Source: JBEULC01 sp045504435 (lineage in GTDB: Bacteria > Pseudomonadota > Alphaproteobacteria > WRAU01 > Hepatincolaceae). Taken from it: a stretch of 64,000 nucleotides of DNA. Where the stretch lies: NCBI GenBank assembly GCA_045504435.1, contig JBEULC010000001.1, positions 558,001-622,000 of the forward strand, given 5' to 3'. Numbering within the stretch: position 1 is the first letter of the stretch; each line of letters starts with the position of its first letter. Of the stretch, positions 1 through 11,614 are shown piece after piece. The position numbers were made by a program, and so were the translations under genes. Below the pieces are notes generated by a model that made no database searches, had not been told where the DNA came from, and saw only the letters and a list, made by a program, of their open reading frames with translations.

Positions 1-3000
1 GCGTAGAAGTTATTCAGCAAAAAGTTAGAAGAGAAAGAATGGGGCATATTGAATTAGCTGCTCCAGTTGTTCACGTATGGTTTTTAAAATCTGTGCCTTC
101 TAAAATTGGTATGCTACTAGATATTAATTCTAAAGATCTAGAAAAAGTTTTATATTTCGAAAAATATATAGTAGTTGATCCCGGCGTTAGTACCTTTAAA
201 AATAATGAAATCATTTCTGAAGAAGAATATCGAGATACGGTAGAAAAATTAGGTGAAAGTTCTTTTAAAGCAGAAATGGGTGCTGAGGCTATCAAGGAAA
301 TTCTAGTAAATTTAGATTTGGAATTAGAAATTAAAAATCTAAGAGTATTTTTACAAGAAAGCTCTTCAGATATTAAATCTAAGAAGAATCTTAAAAAGCT
401 AAAGATTTTAGAATCTTTAGTAGCTTCAGGAACTAAACCAGAATGGATGGTAATGGATGTGTTGCCAGTATTACCTCCTGATTTAAGACCATTAGTTCCA
501 CTGGATGGAGGACGTTTTGCTACCTCGGATCTTAATGATTTGTATAGAAGGGTTATTAATAGAAATAATCGTTTAAAAAGATTAATTGAAATCGGTGCGC
601 CTAATATTATCGTAAGAAACGAAAAAAGAATGTTACAAGAGGCAATTGATGCTTTATTTGATAACACTAAAAGAGGCAACCCCATCACCGATGGGAACAA
701 GAGACCATTAAAATCTTTTGCAGATATGTTAAAAGGTAAGCAAGGACGATTTAGACAAAATTTACTAGGTAAAAGGGTAGATTATTCAGGACGTTCAGTT
801 ATTACTGTGGGTCCTTATCTTAAATTACATGAATGCGGTTTACCTAAAAAGATGGCTTTAGAATTGTTTAAACCTTTTATTTATTCTAAGTTACAATCTT
901 ATGGTATTGCTTCTACTATTAAAATTGCGAAAAAAATTGTAGAAAAAGAAAGGCCAGAAGTATGGGATATCTTAGAAGAAGTAATCAAAGAACATCCGGT
1001 TTTATTAAATAGGGCTCCAACTTTACATAGGTTGGGAATTCAAGCCTTTGAGCCAAAACTTATTGAAGGTAAAGCCATTCATTTGCATCCTTTAGTTTGT
1101 GCTGCTTTTAACGCGGATTTTGACGGCGATCAGATGGCTATTCATATTCCTTTATCATTGGAAGCGCAGTTAGAAGCTAGAGTATTAATGATGTCTAGTA
1201 ACAATATTTTAAGCCCTGCTAATGGGAAACCAATTATTGTACCTTCTCAAGATATTGTATTAGGACTTTATTATTTATCTTTAGAAAGAGATGGAGAAAA
1301 AGGTGAAGGTAAATTATTTGGTAATATCTCGGCGCTTGAAAGTGCCTTAGAAAACAAGGTAGTTACTCATCATACTAAAATAAAATATCGTTTACAAATT
1401 ATGAATGATAAGGGGGAAAACGTAAATAGAGTAGTTGATACTACTCCAGGACGCGTGATTTTATCAGAACAATTACCAGAAAAAAATCTTGTTAGTTTTG
1501 ATTTAGTTAATAAGGTTTTAACTAAAAAAGAAGTAGCTAATTTGATTGATTATATTTACAGAATCTGTGGGCAAAAAGCTACAGTAGAATTTGCTGATCA
1601 TTTAATGCAGTTAGGTTTTGTAGCTGCTTGTAAAGCAGGTATATCTATTGGTAAAGATGATTTAATTACGCCAAAAACCAAGGATAAATTAGTATTAGAA
1701 ACTGAAAAAAAAGTTAAAGAGTATGATCAGCAGTATCAAGAAGGTTTAATTACTAATGGTGAAAGATACAATAAAGTAATTGATGCTTGGTCTTTATGCA
1801 CTAATCGTATTGCAGAAGATATGATGAAAGATATGTTTAAATTAGAGCCAGGCCAACCGATTAATTCTGTTTATATGATGGTGCATTCAGGAGCTAGAGG
1901 TTCCATTGCTCAGATGAAACAATTAGCGGGTATGAGAGGGTTGATGGCTAAGCCATCAGGAGAGATTATTGAGATTCCTATTATTTCTAACTTTAAAGAA
2001 GGTCTAGAAGTTTTAGAATACTTTAATTCTACGCATGGTGCTAGAAAAGGGTTAGCCGATACAGCTTTAAAAACAGCTAATGCGGGTTATCTAACTAGAA
2101 GACTTGTGGATGTGGCGCAAGATATTATTGTAGTAAATGAGGATTGCGGAGCAAATACAGGGGTAGAGGTTAAAGCAATTATTGAGGGGGGGGCAGTAAT
2201 TGAATCTTTAGGGGAAAGAATATTAGGTAGAAATATTTTAGAAGATATTAAAGATTTTACTACTAATAAAGTTATTATCCCAGCAGGTTCTTATATTGAT
2301 GAAAATCTTGCAGAATTGGTTAATCAAACTGATTTAGACAAAATTATTGTAAGGTCTGTGCTTAGTTGCAAAGAGAAAAAAGGCGTTTGTCAAAAATGTT
2401 ATGGACGCGATATTTCCAAAGGATATGAGGTAAATTTAGGCGAAGCAGTAGGTGTGGTAGCGGCTCAATCTATCGGTGAGCCTGGAACGCAATTAACTAT
2501 GAGAACCTTCCATATCGGTGGAGCAGCGCAAAGAGTAGCAGATAAAAATAGTATTGAATCTCCAATTTCAGGAACTTTACATTTAATTAATTGCCGAGTA
2601 GTTATTAATTCCGAAGGTAGTACTACAGTAATGAGTAGAAGTGGGGAAGTGGTAATCCGAGATGAAAGAGGCCAAGAAAGATTTAGACAAAAATTACCTT
2701 ATGGAGCTAAAATTTATGCTAAAGAAAATGATGTCGTAGAATTCAATACCAAAATTGCTGAATGGGATTCTTTTACTGTTCCAGTAATTACAGAATTTGA
2801 AGGATATGTGGAATATGCAGATTTGCAAGATGGAGTATCTATTATTGAGCAAACTGATGAAGCCACAGGTATTACATCTAAAGTGGTAACTAATTGGAAG
2901 CAGCAGGCTAGAACCTCCGGATTAAAACCAAGAATAATTTTAAAAGATAGCAAATCAAGCTCTAAGGCAGAAATCAGTTATTTATTACAAACTAATACTA

Positions 3001-3818
3001 TTATTGCGGTTAACAATGGTCAATTTATTAAGCCTGGCGATATTTTAGCAAGAATCCCTAAGGAATCAGCTAAAACAAGAGATATAACAGGAGGGTTACC
3101 AAGAGTTATTGAGCTATTTGAAGCAAGAAAATATAAGGATGCTGCTATTGTTACTGATATTTCAGGGATAGTGGAATATGGTCATGATTATAAAAATAGA
3201 AGAAGTATTATTGTAAGATCCAAGGAAGATACTACCTTGTTCTTTGAATATATTTTACCTAAAGATAAACAATTGTTAGTTTATGAAGGAGATTCTATTG
3301 AAAGAGGAGAGCAAATTTCTGATGGTCAAATTAATCCTCATGATATTTTAAGGACCAAAGGTTTAGCTGCATTAGCTTCTCATATGATTAATGAAGTTCA
3401 AGACGTTTATAAACTGCAAGGTGTAAGTATCAACGATAAGCATATTGAAGTTATAGTACGTCAAATGCTACAAAAGGTTGAAATTACTGATATAGGGGAT
3501 TCTAAATGCATTTTAGGTGATCAAATTGATAGGCTAGAAGTATTAAGAATTAATGATGAATTAGCTAAGGAAAATAAAAACTTAGTGAAATTTAATTTAA
3601 TTTTACAAAGTATTACTAGATCAAGTTTACAAACGCATTCCTTTATTTCCGCGGCTTCATTCCAAGAAACAACTAAGATTTTAACAGATTCAGCTTTAAT
3701 GAGTAAAGAAGATAAACTTGAAGGGTTGAAGGAAAATATTATTGTAGGAAGATTAATTCCTGCAGGTACTGGATTCCTGGTAAAAAAATATAAAGAACAA
3801 CAAGAGATAGCGAAATAA
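1..3818 (+). CDS. rpoC: RNA polymerase subunit beta' (5' end missing)
   Basis: Catalytic largest subunit of RNA polymerase. The reading frame is open from base 3, and the residues before the first visible Met (base 39), [12 protein letters not shown], match the conserved N-terminal region, so the gene starts before the window; about 80 residues including zinc site 1 are missing. The catalytic NADFDGDQM motif (three Asp binding Mg2+) lies near base 1110. Zinc site 2 cysteines lie near 2142 and 2366-2400. The bridge helix/trigger loop block ([22 protein letters not shown]) lies near 2455-2520. An 8-G run at 2186-2193 encodes Gly-Gly. It is followed by rpsL, the usual rpoBC-str order. Confidence 0.99.
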   Translation, partial: VEVIQQKVRRERMGHIELAAPVVHVWFLKSVPSKIGMLLDINSKDLEKVLYFEKYIVVDPGVSTFKNNEIISEEEYRDTVEKLGESSFKAEMGAEAIKEILVNLDLELEIKNLRVFLQESSSDIKSKKNLKKLKILESLVASGTKPEWMVMDVLPVLPPDLRPLVPLDGGRFATSDLNDLYRRVINRNNRLKRLIEIGAPNIIVRNEKRMLQEAIDALFDNTKRGNPITDGNKRPLKSFADMLKGKQGRFRQNLLGKRVDYSGRSVITVGPYLKLHECGLPKKMALELFKPFIYSKLQSYGIASTIKIAKKIVEKERPEVWDILEEVIKEHPVLLNRAPTLHRLGIQAFEPKLIEGKAIHLHPLVCAAFNADFDGDQMAIHIPLSLEAQLEARVLMMSSNNILSPANGKPIIVPSQDIVLGLYYLSLERDGEKGEGKLFGNISALESALENKVVTHHTKIKYRLQIMNDKGENVNRVVDTTPGRVILSEQLPEKNLVSFDLVNKVLTKKEVANLIDYIYRICGQKATVEFADHLMQLGFVAACKAGISIGKDDLITPKTKDKLVLETEKKVKEYDQQYQEGLITNGERYNKVIDAWSLCTNRIAEDMMKDMFKLEPGQPINSVYMMVHSGARGSIAQMKQLAGMRGLMAKPSGEIIEIPIISNFKEGLEVLEYFNSTHGARKGLADTALKTANAGYLTRRLVDVAQDIIVVNEDCGANTGVEVKAIIEGGAVIESLGERILGRNILEDIKDFTTNKVIIPAGSYIDENLAELVNQTDLDKIIVRSVLSCKEKKGVCQKCYGRDISKGYEVNLGEAVGVVAAQSIGEPGTQLTMRTFHIGGAAQRVADKNSIESPISGTLHLINCRVVINSEGSTTVMSRSGEVVIRDERGQERFRQKLPYGAKIYAKENDVVEFNTKIAEWDSFTVPVITEFEGYVEYADLQDGVSIIEQTDEATGITSKVVTNWKQQARTSGLKPRIILKDSKSSSKAEISYLLQTNTIIAVNNGQFIKPGDILARIPKESAKTRDITGGLPRVIELFEARKYKDAAIVTDISGIVEYGHDYKNRRSIIVRSKEDTTLFFEYILPKDKQLLVYEGDSIERGEQISDGQINPHDILRTKGLAALASHMINEVQDVYKLQGVSINDKHIEVIVRQMLQKVEITDIGDSKCILGDQIDRLEVLRINDELAKENKNLVKFNLILQSITRSSLQTHSFISAASFQETTKILTDSALMSKEDKLEGLKENIIVGRLIPAGTGFLVKKYKEQQEIAK

Positions 3819-3834
3819 TTAAGATTATGCTTGA

Positions 3835-3879
3835 CTATATGAATAGAAGAGATTAGTATAATTTATTCTATTCATATAG
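3835..3879. terminator. 14-bp perfect dyad between rpoC and rpsL
   Basis: CTATATGAATAGAA (3835-3848) is repeated inverted at 3866-3879 with a 17-nt loop; a T-rich stretch follows at 3887-3894. It may be a terminator/attenuator at the end of rpoBC. A TATAAT hexamer (3857-3862) sits in the loop with TTGACT 20 bp upstream, so a promoter for the str operon may overlap it. Function is inferred from position and symmetry only. Confidence 0.4.
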
Positions 3880-3933
3880 AATAAGTATTTTTTTGACTTT
3901 TATAGTAATCAATAATTAAGGGTAAGGAAATTT

Positions 3934-4308
3934 ATGCCAACGATTAATCAATTAATTAAAAATCCTAGGGAAAAAGTGAGTGCTAGAAACAGGGTTCCAG
4001 CGTTACTAGGCAGCCCACAGCGTAGGGGAGTGTGTACACGTGTTTATACTACAACTCCAAAAAAACCTAATTCAGCTTTAAGAAAAGTTGCGAGGGTGAG
4101 ATTAACCAGTGGTCATGAAGTAACAGCTTATATCCCAGGAGAAGGCCATAATTTACAAGAACATTCTGTAGTTTTGATAAGAGGCGGTCGTGTTAAGGAT
4201 TTACCTGGGGTTTTATATCATATTATAAGAGGTACTTTAGATACTCAAGGTATTGAAAAAAGGCGTAAAAGGCGTTCTTTATATGGTTCTAAAAAACCTA
4301 AGAAATAA
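3934..4308 (+). CDS. rpsL: 30S ribosomal protein S12
   Basis: Decoding-centre protein of the small subunit, 124 aa, the usual length. The conserved [13 protein letters not shown] block is intact with Lys at the classical streptomycin-resistance position, and the second conserved loop ([10 protein letters not shown]) is also wild-type, so the sequence predicts streptomycin sensitivity at S12. First gene of the str operon, 115 bp after rpoC, with AAGGAA upstream of the ATG. Confidence 0.99.
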   Translation: MPTINQLIKNPREKVSARNRVPALLGSPQRRGVCTRVYTTTPKKPNSALRKVARVRLTSGHEVTAYIPGEGHNLQEHSVVLIRGGRVKDLPGVLYHIIRGTLDTQGIEKRRKRRSLYGSKKPKK

Positions 4309-4332
4309 TTAAAAATAAAAGAGGATTAAAGT

Positions 4333-4803
4333 ATGTCTCGTCGTCACTCTGCAGAAAAAAGAGTAGTTTTAGCAGATCCCAAATTTAAGGATGTTACTAT
4401 TACTAAATTTATAAATTGCTTAATGTATGATGGTAAAAAATCAGTAGCAGAAGCAATATTATATAACTCTTTAGAAATGCTAGCTAATAAATCACAAAAA
4501 AGCCCTCTTCAAGTTTTTCATGAAGCGTTGGATAATGTTAAACCAGCGGTAGAAGTAAAATCCAGGAGGATCGGTGGAGCTACCTATCAGGTGCCTGTGG
4601 AAGTTAGAGGTGACAGAAGAATCGCTTTGGCAATTCGCTGGATAATCGCTATCGCTAGAAAAAGGTCAGAAAAAACCATGGTAGAAAAGCTGTGTAATGA
4701 AATGATGGATGCATCAAATAACAGGGGTTCTGCGGTAAAGAAAAGAGAAGACACTCACAAAATGGCCGAAGCAAATAAAGCTTTTGCCCATTATCGTTGG
4801 TAG
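4333..4803 (+). CDS. rpsG: 30S ribosomal protein S7
   Basis: Primary 16S rRNA-binding protein that nucleates the 30S head; 156 aa, normal length. The N-terminal [10 protein letters not shown] and the [11 protein letters not shown] segment are typical. It lies 24 bp after rpsL with a GAGG Shine-Dalgarno and is followed after 10 bp by fusA, so the three are co-transcribed. Confidence 0.99.
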   Translation: MSRRHSAEKRVVLADPKFKDVTITKFINCLMYDGKKSVAEAILYNSLEMLANKSQKSPLQVFHEALDNVKPAVEVKSRRIGGATYQVPVEVRGDRRIALAIRWIIAIARKRSEKTMVEKLCNEMMDASNNRGSAVKKREDTHKMAEANKAFAHYRW

Positions 4804-4813
4804 GGAGATTTAG

Positions 4814-6904
4814 ATGTCAAGCGTTGAAATTAATTTAAATAAGTATCGTAATATTGGGATTATGGCCCATATTGATGCGGGAAAAACTACTACTACAGAA
4901 AGAATATTATATTACACAGGTCGTTCTTATAAAATAGGTGAGGTTCATGAAGGAACAGCAACTATGGACTGGATGGAGCAAGAGCAAGAAAGAGGTATTA
5001 CTATTACTTCTGCGACTACTACTTGTTTTTGGCGTGATCATAGGATTAATGTAATTGATACTCCAGGGCACGTGGATTTTACCATAGAAGTTGAGAGATC
5101 GTTAAGGGTTTTAGATGGTGCTGTTGCAGTTTTTGATGGGGTAGCAGGTGTTGAACCTCAATCTGAAACCGTATGGAGACAAGCTGATAAGTATAAAGTG
5201 CCAAGAATATGTTTTATCAACAAAATGGATAGAACTGGCGCTAATTTTGATCGATGTATTGAGATGATAATAGATAGATTAGGTGCTTATCCTTTAATTT
5301 TACAATTCCCTATAGGCTTAGAAGCTGATTTTATAGGGGTAGTAGATTTAGTAGAAAATCGCGCAATAATTTGGCTTAATGAAGAATTGGGTGCAAAGTA
5401 TGAATATAAAGAAATTCCTGAAGAATTAAAAGCAAAAGCTGACAAAATGAGAGCTGAGCTTATTGATAAAGCAGTAGAAGTGGATGAGCAAGCTACAGAA
5501 GATTATTTAGAAGGCAAAGAGATTACTTTAGAGGTTTTAAAGCAATGTATCAGAAAAGGTACTCTTATAGGAGCATTTTTTCCTATAGTTTGTGGCTCAG
5601 CTTTCAAAAATAAAGGGGTGCAACCTTTATTAGATGCCATTGTAGATTATTTACCCGCTCCTACAGATCTAAAGGAATTAGAAGGTACTAAGGTTGATGA
5701 TGCCGAAGCAATTATTACAAGAAAACATCAGGCCGCAGATAAATTTGTTGGTTTAGCTTTTAAAATCATGACTGATCCTTTTGTAGGAAATTTAACTTTT
5801 TGTCGTATTTATTCAGGTACTTTAGAAAGTGGTTCATTTGTTTTAAATTCTGTTAAAGATAAAAAGGAAAGAATTGGTAGAATGTTGTTAATGCATGCTA
5901 ACCAAAGGGAAGAGATTAAACAAGCTTCAGCGGGAGATATTGTTGCTTTAGTAGGTCTTAAATACACTACAACGGGTGATACTTTGTGTACTGTAGAAGA
6001 TCCTATAATTTTAGAAAGGATGGAGTTCCCTAATCCCGTAATGGAAATAGCGATTGAACCTAAAACCAAAGCCGATCAAGAAAAAATGGGTTTAGCTTTA
6101 TCGCGTTTAGTTTCGGAAGATCCTTCTTTAAGGGTTAAATTAGATGAAGAAAGCGGGCAAACTATATTAGCTGGTATGGGAGAGTTACATTTAGAAATTA
6201 TTGTAGATCGAATGAAGCGTGAATATAACGTGGCTGCTAATGTAGGCGCTCCTCAGGTAGCTTACAGAGAAGCATTTGGTAATCCTGTTGAAGTAGATTA
6301 TACTCATAAAAAGCAAAGCGGTGGTTCAGGGCAATTTGCGAGGGTAAAAATTAAATTTACTCCTACACCTCCGGGTTCAGGATTCACTTTTGAAAGTACC
6401 TTAGTAGGACAAGGAGTAGATAAAGCTTTTGTTCCAGGAGTAGAAAAAGGTTTGCTTAAAAAAATGGAAGAAGGAGTGATCGCTGGTTTTCCTGTAGTAG
6501 ATTTACATGCAGAATTTTATGAAGGAGCTCAGCATGATGTGGATTCTAGTGTTTTAGCTTTTCAAATAGCCGCAGAAGCTGCCTTTGTAGATGCTATGAA
6601 AAAATCTTTGCCTATTTTATTAGAGCCGATTATGAAAGTAGAAGCGGTTACACCTGCAGACCATATGGGCGATGTTATGGGAGATTTAAATAGTAGAAGA
6701 GGTCAGGTAAATGGCACTGAATCAAGAGGAAATGCCACAGTAATTTTAGCAAACGTTCCCTTGTCTAATATGTTTGGTTATGTAGGCAACTTAAGATCTA
6801 TGAGTAAAGGTAGGGCGCAATTTACTATGCAATTTTCTCATTATGCTAAAGCTCCGGAAAATGTAGTAAAAGAAATTAAAGAAAAATATACTAATAAAGT
6901 TTAA
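4814..6904 (+). CDS. fusA: Elongation factor G
   Basis: Translocation GTPase, 696 aa. P-loop AHIDAGKTT near residues 17-25, switch [10 protein letters not shown]3 DTPGH, G4 NKMD; domain IV carries the [12 protein letters not shown] segment and the C-terminal domain V is complete. Third gene of the str operon; the 78-bp gap to tuf holds a dyad, so tuf may have separate control. Confidence 0.99.
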   Translation: MSSVEINLNKYRNIGIMAHIDAGKTTTTERILYYTGRSYKIGEVHEGTATMDWMEQEQERGITITSATTTCFWRDHRINVIDTPGHVDFTIEVERSLRVLDGAVAVFDGVAGVEPQSETVWRQADKYKVPRICFINKMDRTGANFDRCIEMIIDRLGAYPLILQFPIGLEADFIGVVDLVENRAIIWLNEELGAKYEYKEIPEELKAKADKMRAELIDKAVEVDEQATEDYLEGKEITLEVLKQCIRKGTLIGAFFPIVCGSAFKNKGVQPLLDAIVDYLPAPTDLKELEGTKVDDAEAIITRKHQAADKFVGLAFKIMTDPFVGNLTFCRIYSGTLESGSFVLNSVKDKKERIGRMLLMHANQREEIKQASAGDIVALVGLKYTTTGDTLCTVEDPIILERMEFPNPVMEIAIEPKTKADQEKMGLALSRLVSEDPSLRVKLDEESGQTILAGMGELHLEIIVDRMKREYNVAANVGAPQVAYREAFGNPVEVDYTHKKQSGGSGQFARVKIKFTPTPPGSGFTFESTLVGQGVDKAFVPGVEKGLLKKMEEGVIAGFPVVDLHAEFYEGAQHDVDSSVLAFQIAAEAAFVDAMKKSLPILLEPIMKVEAVTPADHMGDVMGDLNSRRGQVNGTESRGNATVILANVPLSNMFGYVGNLRSMSKGRAQFTMQFSHYAKAPENVVKEIKEKYTNKV

Positions 6905-6920
6905 TAAAGAGATAAATAGA

Positions 6921-6953
6921 AGTATATATTTATAGCTAAATTAAATATATACT
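6921..6953. promoter_or_regulatory. 12-bp perfect dyad between fusA and tuf
   Basis: AGTATATATTTA (6921-6932) and its inverse TAAATATATACT (6942-6953) flank a 9-nt loop. No T-tract follows, so a classical terminator is unlikely. It could be a processing or attenuation hairpin or an operator separating str genes from tuf-S10. Role inferred. Confidence 0.35.
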
Positions 6954-6982
6954 GAAAAAAGAAGCAATATAGGAGATATTAG

Positions 6983-8182
6983 ATGGCTAAAGCGAAGTTT
7001 ATAAGGGAGTTACCGCATTGCAATATAGGGACTATAGGTCACGTTGATCATGGTAAGACGACATTGAGTGCAGCAATAAGTAAGGTAATGTCTGAAGTTA
7101 ATGGAGGAGATGCAGTAGATTTTGAGAACATTGATAAATCTCCTGAGGAAAGAGCTAGAGGGATAACGATTAATACGGCACATATAGAATATAAAACCTC
7201 CAATAGGCATTATGCGCATATAGATTGTCCTGGCCATGAAGATTATATTAAGAATATGGTAACAGGTGCGTCGCAGATGGATGGAGCAATATTAGTAGTA
7301 AGTGCTACAGATGGAGCGATGAAGCAAACGGAAGAGCATTTGATTTTAGCAAGAGAGATTGGTGTTCCTGCATTGATTGTTTATATGAATAAAGTAGATG
7401 TGGTAAAAGATGCAGAGATGTTAGATTTGGTTGAAGAAGACATTAGGGATTTGTTGAAGAAGCATGGATTTCCAGGGTATGAGATTCCAATAATCAGAGG
7501 TTCTGGATTGATGGGTTTACGTGAGAGTAAAGATAATTCCACTGAATTGGGTAGATCTTCTATTATTAAGTTGATGGAAGAAGTTGATAGATATATCCCG
7601 CAACCTCAAAGAGAAATTGATAAGCCTTTTGTAATGCCTGTTGAGGATGTATTTACCATTGCTGGTCGTGGTACTGTTGTAACTGGTAGGATTGAAGCTG
7701 GCACGGTTAAAGTAGGTGAGGAGATTGAGATTGTAGGTTTAGCGGCTACGGTTAAAACCACCTGTACTGGTCTTGAGATGTTTAAGAAAGAGCTTGATGA
7801 AGCGCATGCGGGAGAAAACGTTGGAGTTTTGTTAAGAGGAATAAAGAAAGAAGATGTACGTCGTGGACAAGTTTTATCTAAGCCTGGATCTATTAAGGCG
7901 TATAGTAAATTTGAAGCTAGAATTATAGTAACTTCTACTAAAGATGGTGGAAGACATACGGGATTTCAATCTAAATATAGGCCACAATTTTTCTTTAGAA
8001 CTACTGACGTAACTGGTACTATACATTTTACAGGTGATCGTGTAATGGCGTTACCAGGGGATACTATTGAATGTCAGGTAGAATTAGTAGCGCCTGTGGC
8101 GATGAAAGAAGGCTTAAGATTTGCGATCAGAGAAGGTAGTAAAACTGTAGGTGCTGGCGTAATCACTAAAATTATCGAATAG
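6983..8182 (+). CDS. tuf: Elongation factor Tu, divergent G domain
   Basis: Delivers aminoacyl-tRNA to the ribosome; 399 aa with all three domains. G1 GHVDHGKT (19-26), switch I RGITI, G3 DCPGH (81-85) with the catalytic His85, and G4 NKVD (136-139) are present. Odd points: the near-universal GHADY reads GHEDY, DGPMPQT reads DGAMKQT, and domain 3 has several unusual residues. The first 500 bases also use more TTG, AAG and ACG codons than the flanking genes. It sits in its ancestral place between fusA and rpsJ with a strong AGGAG site. It is surely a translational GTPase at the tuf locus; the divergence could be lineage drift or gene replacement. Confidence 0.96.
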   Translation: MAKAKFIRELPHCNIGTIGHVDHGKTTLSAAISKVMSEVNGGDAVDFENIDKSPEERARGITINTAHIEYKTSNRHYAHIDCPGHEDYIKNMVTGASQMDGAILVVSATDGAMKQTEEHLILAREIGVPALIVYMNKVDVVKDAEMLDLVEEDIRDLLKKHGFPGYEIPIIRGSGLMGLRESKDNSTELGRSSIIKLMEEVDRYIPQPQREIDKPFVMPVEDVFTIAGRGTVVTGRIEAGTVKVGEEIEIVGLAATVKTTCTGLEMFKKELDEAHAGENVGVLLRGIKKEDVRRGQVLSKPGSIKAYSKFEARIIVTSTKDGGRHTGFQSKYRPQFFFRTTDVTGTIHFTGDRVMALPGDTIECQVELVAPVAMKEGLRFAIREGSKTVGAGVITKIIE

Positions 8183-8197
8183 GAGTTAATAAATATT

Positions 8198-8506
8198 ATG
8201 GAAAGCCAAAATATTAGGATTAAATTAAAAGCTTTTGAGCATAGGCTTTTAGATAATTCTGTAAATGAAATAGTTGCTGCAGCCAAAAGAACTGGAGCTA
8301 GAATTGTCGGTCCTATTGCTTTACCGACTAAAATAAGTCGTTATACTGTTTTAAGATCTCCTCATATTGATAAAAAATCTAGAGAGCAATTTGAGATGAA
8401 GATGCATAAAAGATTGTTAGATATAAAAGAACCTACGCCGCAAACTGTTGATGCTTTAATGAAGTTAGAATTGGCAGCTGGTATTGATGTAGAAATTAAA
8501 CTTTAG
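8198..8506 (+). CDS. rpsJ: 30S ribosomal protein S10
   Basis: 30S head protein (NusE), also a partner of NusB in antitermination; 102 aa, full length. Conserved IRIKLKAF start, GPIALPTK and [20 protein letters not shown] segments are intact. First gene of the S10 operon, only 15 bp after tuf, and 8 bp before rplC. Confidence 0.99.
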   Translation: MESQNIRIKLKAFEHRLLDNSVNEIVAAAKRTGARIVGPIALPTKISRYTVLRSPHIDKKSREQFEMKMHKRLLDIKEPTPQTVDALMKLELAAGIDVEIKL

Positions 8507-8514
8507 AGGAAGCC

Positions 8515-9174
8515 ATGAGAACAGGATTAATAGCAAAAAAAATTGGCATGTCTAGAATCTATGATGATAAAGGGATGTTTATTCCCGTTACTATTTTAGA
8601 AGTTAAAGATTGTGTAATATTAGGGCAAAAGTCCCAAGCAAAGCATGGTTATAATGCTGTGCAGTTAGGAATAGAAAAAGCTAAAGTAAAAAATGTTAGC
8701 AAACCAGTCATAGGTTTTTTTAAAAAACTGGGTATAGAGCCAGTAAAAAAAATTATTGAATTTAGAGTAGATGCAGATAATTTGCTTGAAGTAGGTAAAG
8801 AAATGTCGGTTAATCATTTTATCAAAGATCAATTTGTTGATGTTTCAGGAATTTCTATTGGTAAAGGTTTTGCTGGGGTTATAAAAAGGCATAATTTTAG
8901 AAGTTTAAGAGCGAGCCATGGGGTGTCTTTAACGCATAGATCGCATGGTTCTACAGGAAATAGACAGGATCCAGGAAGAGTTTTTAAAGGTAAAAAAATG
9001 GCTGGACATCTAGGTGCAGATAATGTTACAATACAGAATTTGAAAATAGCAGCAATTGATGAATCAAATAATTTGATTCTTGTTAAAGGTGCAGTTCCAG
9101 GCTTTGCAGGTTCTTTAATTACTATTCAAGATGCTGTAAAAAAGAAGTCTCCGCTTAATGTGACTAACTCATAG
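8515..9174 (+). CDS. rplC: 50S ribosomal protein L3
   Basis: Early assembly protein near the peptidyl transferase centre, 219 aa. The N-terminal RTGLIAKKIGMSRI and the HRSHGSTGNRQDPGRVFKGKK-type central loop that reaches toward the A site are conserved. The start follows a GAGGAAGCC ribosome site immediately after rpsJ. Confidence 0.99.
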   Translation: MRTGLIAKKIGMSRIYDDKGMFIPVTILEVKDCVILGQKSQAKHGYNAVQLGIEKAKVKNVSKPVIGFFKKLGIEPVKKIIEFRVDADNLLEVGKEMSVNHFIKDQFVDVSGISIGKGFAGVIKRHNFRSLRASHGVSLTHRSHGSTGNRQDPGRVFKGKKMAGHLGADNVTIQNLKIAAIDESNNLILVKGAVPGFAGSLITIQDAVKKKSPLNVTNS

Positions 9175-9198
9175 GTAATAAAAACAAGGTATTTATAA

Positions 9199-9828
9199 AT
9201 GAAGGTAGATGTTATAAACTTATCGAATACTAAAGTATCAGAAATAGATTTAGATAGCGCTATTTTTGATGTAGAGGTAAGATCCGATATAATGGCCAGA
9301 GTAGTTAAATGGCAATTAGCTAAGCTTAGAAGTGGTAATCATAAAGCAAAAAATAGGGCTGAAGTTAAGCATACCACTAAAAAACCTTTTAAACAAAAAG
9401 GTACAGGTAGGGCTAGACAAGGTATGTTAAGTGTTCCTCATATGAGAGGGGGGGGGGTAGCTTTTGGGCCTGTAGTAAGAGATCATTCGCATAATCTACA
9501 AAAAAAGGTTAGAGTGCTAGGCTTAAAAAGTGCTATATCCTCTAAATTAAAATCTGGAAATTTGGTAATTATGGAAAATCTAGAATTATCTAGCCATAAA
9601 ACTGCAGATTTCTTAAAAATGTTTAATGGATTAGGATTTAAATCTGCTTTATTTGTAGATAGAGAAACTATTAATCAAAATTTTAAAAATGCTTCCTCTA
9701 ATATTATTAAAGTAAATTCTTTACCACAAATTGGTTTAAACGTTTATGATATTTTGAAGCATGAGAAGCTTGTAATGACACAAGATAGTATTAAAGGTTT
9801 AACGGAGCGTTTAAATGTCAGAAAATAA
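9199..9828 (+). CDS. rplD: 50S ribosomal protein L4
   Basis: Exit-tunnel protein, 209 aa; in many bacteria it also represses its own operon. The tunnel loop (KPFKQKGTGRARQG) is intact. The following Arg-Gly-Gly-Gly-Val is encoded by a run of ten G (9448-9457), the longest homopolymer G tract noticed here and a potential slippage site in an essential gene. The 3' end overlaps rplW by 14 bp, suggesting translational coupling. Confidence 0.99.
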   Translation: MKVDVINLSNTKVSEIDLDSAIFDVEVRSDIMARVVKWQLAKLRSGNHKAKNRAEVKHTTKKPFKQKGTGRARQGMLSVPHMRGGGVAFGPVVRDHSHNLQKKVRVLGLKSAISSKLKSGNLVIMENLELSSHKTADFLKMFNGLGFKSALFVDRETINQNFKNASSNIIKVNSLPQIGLNVYDILKHEKLVMTQDSIKGLTERLNVRK

Positions 9829-10117
9829 TAAAGAAAGACTCTACGAAATTATTCGTAGACCATTAATTACAGAAAAGAGCACTTTGCTTTCTTCAAATAA
9901 CCAAATAGTATTTGAAGTTTCAAAATGTACTAATAAAGCAGAGATTAAAACTGCGATAGAATTTTTGTTTAAAGTAAATGTAAAGAATGTTGCTACTTTA
10001 AATCAAAAAGGTAAAATAAAAATTTTTAAGGGGAAATCGGGTAAAAGAAAAGATGTTAAAAAAGCGATAGTAACTTTAAAAGAAGGTCAAACCCTTGACC
10101 TCGCAGCGGGAGTGTAA
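9815..10117 (+). CDS. rplW: 50S ribosomal protein L23
   Basis: Tunnel-exit protein that docks trigger factor and SRP; 100 aa, full length. The YEIIRRPLITEKS start is characteristic. Its start lies inside the end of rplD, so translation is likely coupled. rplB follows after 4 bp. Confidence 0.98.
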   Translation: MSENNKERLYEIIRRPLITEKSTLLSSNNQIVFEVSKCTNKAEIKTAIEFLFKVNVKNVATLNQKGKIKIFKGKSGKRKDVKKAIVTLKEGQTLDLAAGV

Positions 10118-10121
10118 ATAG

Positions 10122-10949
10122 ATGGCATTAAAACATTATAATCCTACCACTCCTGGCCAAAGACAATTAGTTTTAGTAGATAAATCAGATTTACATAAAG
10201 GTAAGCCGGAAAAAACTCTAGTAGTGGGTTTGAAAAAAACTGGTGGTCGTAATAATACTGGTAGAATCACAACTAGACATATTGGAGGGGGGCATAAAAG
10301 AAGCTATCGTTTGGTAGATTTCAAAAGAAATAAATACGACCTAGTAGCAGAAATTCAAACTTTAGAATATGATCCAAATCGTACTGCTTTTATAGCTTTA
10401 ATTAAATATGAAGATGGAAAACTCTCTTATATTTTAGCTCCCCAAGGCTTAGAAGTAGGTGATAAAGTGGTAAGTAGTGCTAAAGCTGAAATTAAGGTAG
10501 GTAATACCTTGCCTTTACTTAATATTCCTGTGGGCTCTATCTTACATAATATTGAGTTAAAAGTCGGTAAAGGTGGGCAATTGGCACGTTCTGCTGGAGC
10601 CTACGCTCAATTAATTGTTAAAGATAGAGGGTATGCCCAACTAAGGTTGAGCTCTGGGGAATTAAGATTAGTAAATGCTAATTGTTTAGCAACACTTGGT
10701 GTGGTTTCAAACATTGATCATCGTAACGTTAGTTCTGGAAAAGCAGGAAGAAGTAGGTGGTTAGGAGTGAGACCGACTGTAAGAGGCACGGCGATGAATC
10801 CAGTGGATCATCCACATGGAGGAGGACAAGGTAAAACTTCAGGAGGTCGTCATCCGGTTACTCCTTGGGGCAAACCTACTAAAGGAAAAAGGACACGTAC
10901 CAATAAATCTACAAGTAAATTTATTATACGTCGTCGTTATGATAAATAA
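10122..10949 (+). CDS. rplB: 50S ribosomal protein L2
   Basis: Core 50S protein needed for subunit joining and peptidyl transfer; 275 aa. The [25 protein letters not shown] segment, with the His that contacts the catalytic centre, is conserved, as are the [20 protein letters not shown]-terminal repeats. Tightly packed in the S10 operon. Confidence 0.99.
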   Translation: MALKHYNPTTPGQRQLVLVDKSDLHKGKPEKTLVVGLKKTGGRNNTGRITTRHIGGGHKRSYRLVDFKRNKYDLVAEIQTLEYDPNRTAFIALIKYEDGKLSYILAPQGLEVGDKVVSSAKAEIKVGNTLPLLNIPVGSILHNIELKVGKGGQLARSAGAYAQLIVKDRGYAQLRLSSGELRLVNANCLATLGVVSNIDHRNVSSGKAGRSRWLGVRPTVRGTAMNPVDHPHGGGQGKTSGGRHPVTPWGKPTKGKRTRTNKSTSKFIIRRRYDK

Positions 10950-10967
10950 TAAGGAGATATAAGAAAA

Positions 10968-11246
10968 ATGGCTCGTTCCCTAAAAAAAGGACCGTTTGTT
11001 GATGGCTATTTATTAAAACTAGCTGAAAAAGCTAGCGGCACAAAAAGAAATGATATTATTAAAATTTGGTCTAGAAGGTCAACCATACTACCTCAATTTG
11101 TTGGTTTGACTTTTGGAGTATATAATGGTAAAAAGTTTGTTCCTGTATATGTAACAGATGAAATGATAGGACAGAAATTAGGAGAATATTCTCCTACTAG
11201 AACCTATTATGGTCATGGGGCAGACAAAAAAGCTAAGAGGAATTAG
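10968..11246 (+). CDS. rpsS: 30S ribosomal protein S19
   Basis: 30S head protein that contacts S13 and tRNA; 92 aa. [12 protein letters not shown] start and the [18 protein letters not shown]-terminus are diagnostic. An AAGGAG site precedes the ATG; rplV starts 3 bp after its stop. Confidence 0.99.
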   Translation: MARSLKKGPFVDGYLLKLAEKASGTKRNDIIKIWSRRSTILPQFVGLTFGVYNGKKFVPVYVTDEMIGQKLGEYSPTRTYYGHGADKKAKRN

Positions 11247-11248
11247 AT

Positions 11249-11614
11249 ATGGCAGTTAGTAAAAATGTTAAAGAGGCAAAAGCGATCCTCAGAAATGTGC
11301 GTGTTAGCCCATTTAAATTAAATTTAGTTGCGCAAAGTATAAGAGGGTTAAGTTGTCAAGAGGCTCTTAATCAACTTACTTTTTCTCATAAAGCTATAGC
11401 TTTTGATGTGAAAAAAACTTTATTATCTGCAATAGCTAATGCTCAAAATAATCATGATATGGATGTTGATAAGCTTTATGTTAAATTATCTTCTGTAGGA
11501 AAGGCTATTGTGATGAAGAGATTTCATGCAAGAGCTAAAGGTAGAGGGGTTAGAATAATAAAACCTTTTAGTCATTTGTTTATAACTCTATCTGAAAAAG
11601 GAGAAACTGTATAA
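11249..11614 (+). CDS. rplV: 50S ribosomal protein L22
   Basis: Exit-tunnel protein; 121 aa. The [17 protein letters not shown] start and the tunnel hairpin ([21 protein letters not shown]) are intact. The stop overlaps the rpsC start by one base (TAATG), indicating coupled translation. Confidence 0.99.
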   Translation: MAVSKNVKEAKAILRNVRVSPFKLNLVAQSIRGLSCQEALNQLTFSHKAIAFDVKKTLLSAIANAQNNHDMDVDKLYVKLSSVGKAIVMKRFHARAKGRGVRIIKPFSHLFITLSEKGETV

